A DNA stretch of 64,000 nucleotides from Geosiphon pyriformis. Its lineage: Eukaryota; Glomeromycota; Glomeromycetes; Archaeosporales; Geosiphonaceae. Positions within the stretch are counted from its first letter, which is position 1. The number at the start of each line of letters is the position of its first letter. Shown here piece after piece: positions 58,088 through 64,000 of this stretch. The translations under genes and the position numbers were made by a program. The notes under the pieces were generated by a model. That model was not told the origin of the DNA. It did not search any database and saw nothing but the letters and a program-made list of their open reading frames with translations. The stretch is from contig JAAOMT010000201.1 in NCBI GenBank assembly GCA_016748015.1, positions 508,336-572,335 on the forward strand. Reading direction: 5' to 3'.

Positions 58088-61025
58088 TTAATAATGTTGA
58101 CTCGGATCTTCAAATTTCAAATCTTCCAGATGATTTTCATCTCCGATTCGATTCTCTTCCTCACCATTTTCATCTCCTTTCTCATTTCCATCTCCCTGTC
58201 GATTTTTTTTCTTCCTTAAAATACCTCTTGTCCATGAACGTTCACCCAAAGTTCCACTACCCCATCGCCATCTCACATACCGTCGTTCCGTTTCCTCCTC
58301 ATTTCTACAAATGATATCGGAATCACAATGACCAAAGAGGGGATCTTTCTTTCGTAATCGACCATACGTTTCTAGGCATACCACGAATAAAGAAAGGATT
58401 GCGATTGTTAAAAGAAAGTCCAGACTATTTAAGTTTGCCAGGGGAAGTAAGGCATAGATGAGGCTGACTGAGAGCCGAACAATTATTCGTTTAACCTTTG
58501 AAAATCATTTAGAGAAAGTGATAAAGTTTAAATATTAAGTTTGGAATTACATTTGAATCTCTAAAATCTAAAGAATCCATACCTTGGAAACGCGCAAAGT
58601 ATCAACCGCATCCAAACCTTTATGTAAAATCGCTATGATTCCCATACAAAACATCGTAACCGCTAATCCTCCCCCGAATAACCAAAAAACTGAGTCTTTG
58701 AGTTCAAGTGGAGAGGAACTGACTCTTTTCTCCAGCAGATTATGTAACTTGACATCGCTACCATAGCTGATTAGGTGGTCCTCTGGTGGCATAGGAATAT
58801 GATATGCACTAGTAAAGTCTCTTGCCTTGACTAGCAATGCGAGTGAGTCCCTGGAGAAATTAAGGAAAAACCTTGGTTGAAATTCTTCAATCTGATAAAT
58901 CATACTTTTAAAATTTATCTCAATACTGACCCTGCAATAATCAGCGACATTGCCTGATTAATTAACAATTCCAAAAATCAATGTTTTGAAAAAGAATTGA
59001 TAAAAGAATGAGTAAGAATTACTGCTACTGTTAAACTTTTCATTCTTTTTAATGTTTAAACCAAGAAAATCATACCAAAGGTAAATGAATCAATCCAAAA
59101 AGGACTCCACTTATTACATGTCTTCGTAATGCATGTTGATACTGACGACTGGCATCCACGTCGAAATAAATCCAATGCAAGTTGTAAGCTATTAAAAGTC
59201 CTAAAAGAGCCTTTAAAAAGTTTTAATTATAATTTTAGAAAGATTTATAACGTATAAGGAAAATGAACGAAGTATTAAGAAAATTCAGCTGCACCTTTCC
59301 TAATTCCCAATCAAATTTTGAATTATAACTTGTATAAAGAATTGCAACAACCTAAAAATTGATAGGCGATATCAAATTAGTTTCGAAAATCCAGCCTCCA
59401 ACCCTGAAATTACACTCACTCACTCACTCACTCACCATTTCACCTATACTAATAATAATGTAAGTCCCCAATCTTTCACTCCAATGTTCGATATTCAATG
59501 CAGGTCTATACTCTGAAATCTTGAACAAACTAAACAAATCCCTCCATTTCCATTGATATTCTGTTCCTTTTGTTTTCATCATACGATGTGGCATCGTGGC
59601 TGCCCGACTGATTGGCTCCAGAGTTCCCCCACTTTTGGCGCCGGTCACGGGGTCAGTCAACGTATCAGCTCTTTCAAAATCACGAGTGTGAGTATGGTTT
59701 ACTGGAGTTTTTGTGCCATAGCGATTGTAAATTGGAACGAAAACTTGCCAAAAGAGGTCTGAAAAATTGAGAGGATGGTTAATATGGTGGGAGCGGTAAA
59801 CTTTGAGGGCAATCTAAAATCTCTGATTTTCGAGCCCTACTCTTTTAGATAAAAATCACTTTCAAATATTTACTACTTCTACTACTACTACTACTACTTA
59901 CCAAAAGCAATTGAAGACCAAATTAATTTTTTCTTATCATTCGTGTCGTGAACGCCCATCACCACAATCCACAATATCGAAGGAATAAATATTCCCCAAG
60001 CGGCAGTTATAAATGAGATGCGAAACATTGGGATAAAAATTGCTAGACCCAGAAATAATGCAACCATTGTTAACCGACCGACTACAAATGAGGCTTGAAA
60101 GTTTTTATGCATGATGTCAGTAACAATATTTCTCGCGCAATATTGAAATGTTCTTTAAAAAAGAGAGGTTAGCTTGCCAATGAAGAATCGTCCAATTTCC
60201 CCAGTTATGTCATGAGAATGAGACGCCATACAGACCACAATTATAATTTCCTATAAAATTGTGGAATTGTGAAGATAATTAATTGCTGGGATATTTGCCG
60301 TATAATTCTTTGATAAATATTTAAAGGTTTGATCATTACCCAAAGGACAAGAAATTTTTGAATTAAATCGTCAGAACTGTATACATTCAAATATAGTTGT
60401 ACGTCCACCCAAAGACGCCATATGGGAAAGCTAAAGTATGATGAATTAGTATTTTTCATCATCTTGAAAGTCATTGAGTCTACTTACAATGTAATAAAAA
60501 AAGCTTCCAAACGAGCACCGTTGATATCTTCCGAAACCAAACTATGCCCCAACACACCAGCAACCGCCACAAAAATCAAATCCCAAAATAATTCGGTCAT
60601 ACTAGTTCTCCGTTCTTCCAATTCTCGATGTAAAACACCTTTATGCCAATACTGTCTCACCCTAGGGGGACGAATCAATCGTTCATACGAAAGTCCATTC
60701 TCTTCCTTTTCATCCGCAATGATTTCTAGTTTTTTGAGGGTACCGAAGGTGTGCACCGTTGCGTGAATTGTCTGTTCTGATCCGTTATCAGAGCCATTGT
60801 GGCCTAATTCTTTTAACTCTCCCACCAGTTTGTCAAGTTGATTTGATACGGATTGAGATCGTTCGATTGCTTCAGCTCGTTCTCGTTCGATTCGTTCAGA
60901 TTTTTCTTTTAGTTCATCAACTTTTGCTTTGAGTGCTGCGACCTATTAATAAGGAAATTTTTATGAGCAATCAAGTTTTTTTAATGTGATAATATTTCTC
61001 GGCTTAAAATAAATAAATAATTAGA

Positions 61026-61057
<32 letters not shown>

Positions 61058-61502
61058 CATATCAAAAATTAAAGAACAGAGTAAACTTCAAAGCAGAAAT
61101 ATGGTGACGTTTAGTAAATTAGAAGTATTTTATTGAGAAAATTTTTAAACTTAAACGTACATGTTTCGGCGAGCCTAAGACGCAACAAGTGCTAGAACCC
61201 TCACCACTGAAAACATTTTCCTCGCAGTCGACAACATGAACTGTTTGTCCACCAACTAGTATATTTCTTGAATAGCTAGGACGTGAACTTTGTAAATTTT
61301 TTTTTTCTATACCATTATCATTGTCTATTGTTTCAGAATTTTCTATAACCTCTGTTTCAGATGATGGGATTGTTATTGAAACTTTGTCTGGTGAAGGGTT
61401 TGTATTTAGTGAGAGAATATACTCATTGTTAACTGTATCTGATTCAGAATTTACAATGCCAATATTTCTATCGTCACTCAAATTTAAATTATTGTCTCCC
61501 AT
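58088..61502 (-). CDS. LtrA-family multi-pass membrane protein with coiled-coil extension
   Basis: Eleven exons on the minus strand: 61502-61161, 60942-60488, 60430-60340, 60250-60178, 60093-59902, 59758-59436, 59351-59295, 59210-59076, 58953-58931 (23 bases), 58850-58583, 58495-58088, giving 788 residues. Residues 1-114 are Ser/Asn-rich. About 115-165 is a charged coiled coil (LKEKSERIERERAEAIERSQ). The LtrA (low temperature requirement A, PF06772) domain follows: RRTSMTELFWDLIFVAVAGV, FFPIWRLWVDVQLYLN, the IEHWSERLGTYIIISIGEMV signature, and LHWIYFD.....RH...HLPL. Roughly ten hydrophobic helices; the C-terminal tail is Arg/Glu/Asn-rich and hydrophilic. The family is of unknown function in fungi; membrane location is likely. 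Intron 4 (60177-60094) needs a GC donor (GCAAGC). All phases close, so the gene appears intact. Confidence 0.85.
59411..59435. repeat. (GAGT)n microsatellite at an intron donor
   Basis: The 5' splice site of LtrA intron 6 (ATG|gtgagtgagtgagtg on the minus strand) is the first unit of a tetranucleotide run of about five copies, so several equivalent gtgagt words follow each other. Confidence 0.85.
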
Positions 61503-64000
61503 GGTCTAAAGGTAATATTGAATTATAAACGGAAGGAAGAAAAATAGGTCAATTATAAGAATAATAATAATTCAACATGGACTTCTTATCTCAGTGAATA
61601 CCAAATGAACATCGTTTTTAAAAAAAAACTTAATTTATAAATTTTCAAATGCCTAAGTGTAACCTAAATGTCTTATTCGGTGATCAATTATCACTGTGAA
61701 CATCGCGATTCGTAATTCGTAATTCGTAATTAATCTTAAGCCAAATCAGGAATATACTAGAACTTTTTCATATGGTAAATTTGTCATATTTCATAATTGT
61801 CGAGCAAAAAGAATTTTGAGAATTTTTAAGCCTCCAATATTTTTTTGTTTTTTGTTTTTTTAAATGAGCTTATTATGCAAAGAAATGTATCATTGGGTAT
61901 CAATACAAATGTGTGATGGGGAACAAATAATTTAGATACCTCAAATATTAAAATACCCGAAATAAAGGAGTACAAGAAATTAACGATTTCCTTAAATTTT
62001 TTCCGTAAAAATGTTTTCAAAGAGACCTGGTGTATCAGTATGCCGAAAAATTAAAAAAAAAAAACGAAAAAATTAAGAAAATATTCAAGTTAACTGTAAG
62101 CAAAGCAAATGGGGAAATTATCAGTTGTTAATTCTATTTAAGAAGAAAATTTTCCAGGTCAATTTAGTCTTAATTCATACACTTTTAAAGCTAGCTCCAA
62201 GTATTATTTAATCAAAGTCGGGCAATCAAATCTTGTTTACATCAGCCGAAATTGATTTCACCGCAATTATTACACTTTTTATAATATTGAAGTTGGGAAA
62301 TTATTTAAAAGGTTAACTCTTTTAGAATAAGCTTTATCCGGTAAAAAGATCTAAGATAGTAATTGTTTGTTTGTTTGTTTTAATAATGATAATATTAATA
62401 ATTGAGATTAATCTAGCAGTTTCAAAAAAAATCTATTTTTAATTAATTACAAATCAATAAACCATATGAAAATTAATGTTTAAATGTCAAAACTTTTTTT
62501 TTTATGAAAAAATTCTTTTTTAATTTTTTGATTTTAATATTACGTTAATCTTTTTCATTAAAAACGTAAATAAAAAAAGTTTTTTACCGAGAATTGAAAA
62601 TTCACAAATAGTATATTTAGTCATAAAAAATTTACCAATAAAAAACTTGCTTTTTAAAAAGTTCTAAATAGTTTAATAAATACATCTACTTTTTTTTTCG
62701 CTTTGTAAATGAGCTTCAAAAAAACAAAACAAAACAAAAAAATTTCAAAAATCAAAACACTTATAAATTTACCTTTTTAATACCTTTGAATGATTTTTAA
62801 AAAACTAATATTTATATAATTTTTTTTTTCATTTATACAGTCCGCAGCGAAATTTATAAAAGCATTATAATATTTTAAAGTTTTTATGACTCAAAATCAA
62901 ACAGTCAAATGGTTATAAACCAAACAAAAATCGAGAAAAAATGTCAAAAAACAAATAAAACAAACTTCAAAAAAACATATACTATGAAAGCAATCAAGTT
63001 GGCTCATATTTCTAAAATTTCTAACAAGAAACTTTCTGAAATAAAAATTTAGACAAAAAATAATGAAAAATTCAACACATAAAGATCATAGTATCACAAA
63101 AAAACAGATGGCTAACAGTTTAAAGTATTAAAACTTTGAATAAATTAAAAATGTTTTTTTGGTCTGATCATATTTTAAAATTTTGTTAATTGACCTTAAA
63201 AAGTTAAAATTTTAATTTGTATGTTTTGATACAAGATTAATCCTTTTTTTTGAAAGTTATTGATTTTGTTTGAATTTTAAATAATTTTATATTAAAAATT
63301 AATTTTCAAATTTTGAAAATTTTAAAAATTCACATGTATTAAATCAAATAAAATGAATTATAAATTTACTAGGAAACTTAAAAACTAAAGTTTTTAGTAA
63401 AAATATTTTTAATTATCTGACTGGTTCCGCTAATCTCATTTAGGATAAATTTCTCCATCACTAAATTTTCAATTTATAACAAAATGAAGTCATGAGATGA
63501 AATTTTTTTCCTTAATTAATAAAAAATGTGTTTTTTTAAAGTTTTTTTTTAAATTTAAAAAGATTTATATATGGCTCTCAATAGATTTATTAAATGAGGT
63601 ATTGAGCAATCAAAATCATGAATTTTTGAATTTCATTATTTATGTTTTAAAAATTATATAAGCATAAAAAATTTTTATAATTGGTATTTAGTTTTGAATT
63701 TTTCTATTAAAAATATTATTTTATATTCCGATGAAGTGCTTTTTAAAAAAGATTAATAACTCGAATCAATTAATTTTTAAATCGAAATTCATTATCTGTA
63801 TATTTTTTGAGGTATGAATATCATCATCTTTTAGATTAGATAAGTAATATTTGTGTTCTTTTACAAAATTTATCTTTTATTTTTTGGTTAGATTTTATAA
63901 TTATTTTTGATAAAAATTATGAATTTGTAAATAATTTGAATCAATGAATTTATTAAGCTAATAAAGTTTAAAAAATAGGTTCATGCTTGAAAAATTTTAT
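61503..64000. other. Upstream region of the LtrA gene and AT-rich end
   Basis: No gene is seen to the window end. A tandem cgtaattcgtaattcgtaatt lies at 61705-61728 about 200 bases upstream of the LtrA start and could be regulatory. (GTTT)n lies at 62366-62381 and an A/C-rich run at 62720-62740. Confidence 0.5.

Noticed and set aside
1-64000. tRNA, rRNA, CRISPR array, or bacterial/viral gene clusters
   Set aside because: No complete tRNA with both boxes and a cloverleaf, no rRNA-like conserved sequence, no regular spacer-repeat array and no viral hallmark genes were seen.

Overview
The window looks like nuclear DNA of an early-diverging fungus, most probably an arbuscular mycorrhizal fungus (Glomeromycotina). 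It is extremely AT-rich, with short GT-AG introns of about 55-220 bp. It carries a protein mix typical of that group: BTB-TLDc, degenerate MATA-type HMG boxes, kinase/Sel1 fragments and expanded lipase-like families. This is inference from gene content; no rRNA or other marker is present. Genes are sparse, and much of the space between them is decayed genes, decayed transposons and duplicated flanks.

Layout. (1) 1-24.2 kb is a lipase-like duplication zone. Two six-exon class-3-lipase-like genes lie in direct repeat (687-2587 and 9117-11001, offset 8,430 bp). A third, dead copy is inverted at 21720-23511, and an older dead copy lies at 16195-16690 on the minus strand. Around them are kinase relics (4915-5110, 13105-13410), a Sel1/kinase relic (18860-19290), a large decayed DDE transposase (5845-7265) and a BTB-BACK-TLDc gene with a broken C-terminus (13825-15254). 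(2) 27.1-31.1 kb holds a seven-transmembrane receptor gene (four exons) and a fourth, divergent lipase-like gene with an N-terminal membrane segment. (3) 32-36 kb holds a kinase N-lobe relic, lipase-flank repeats and a compositional island with a SINE-like repeat. (4) 37.1-38.0 kb holds a secreted low-complexity protein. (5) 38-50 kb is mostly AT-rich DNA with GGGTC/GACCC palindromic patches, one small Asn-rich ORF, a Tc1/mariner relic and a degenerate tandem repeat. (6) 50.0-53.3 kb holds two neighbouring degenerate HMG-box-like genes, the first ending in an acidic/aromatic tandem repeat. (7) 53-58 kb is an AT desert with two SINE-like copies. (8) 58.1-61.5 kb (minus) holds an 11-exon LtrA-family membrane protein with a coiled-coil extension. 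The last 2.5 kb is empty.

The most notable signal is that every lipase-like sequence here, including the divergent fourth paralog, has Gly where the catalytic Ser of the GHSxGG elbow should be. In the three intact genes the Asp and His of the triad are kept. This suggests a pseudo-lipase or altered-chemistry family that is duplicating locally. The genes form no operon-like unit; the shared theme is local duplication and decay.

Exon junctions were worked out by hand from GT/GC-AG sites, reading-frame continuity and paralog comparison; no transcript evidence was available.
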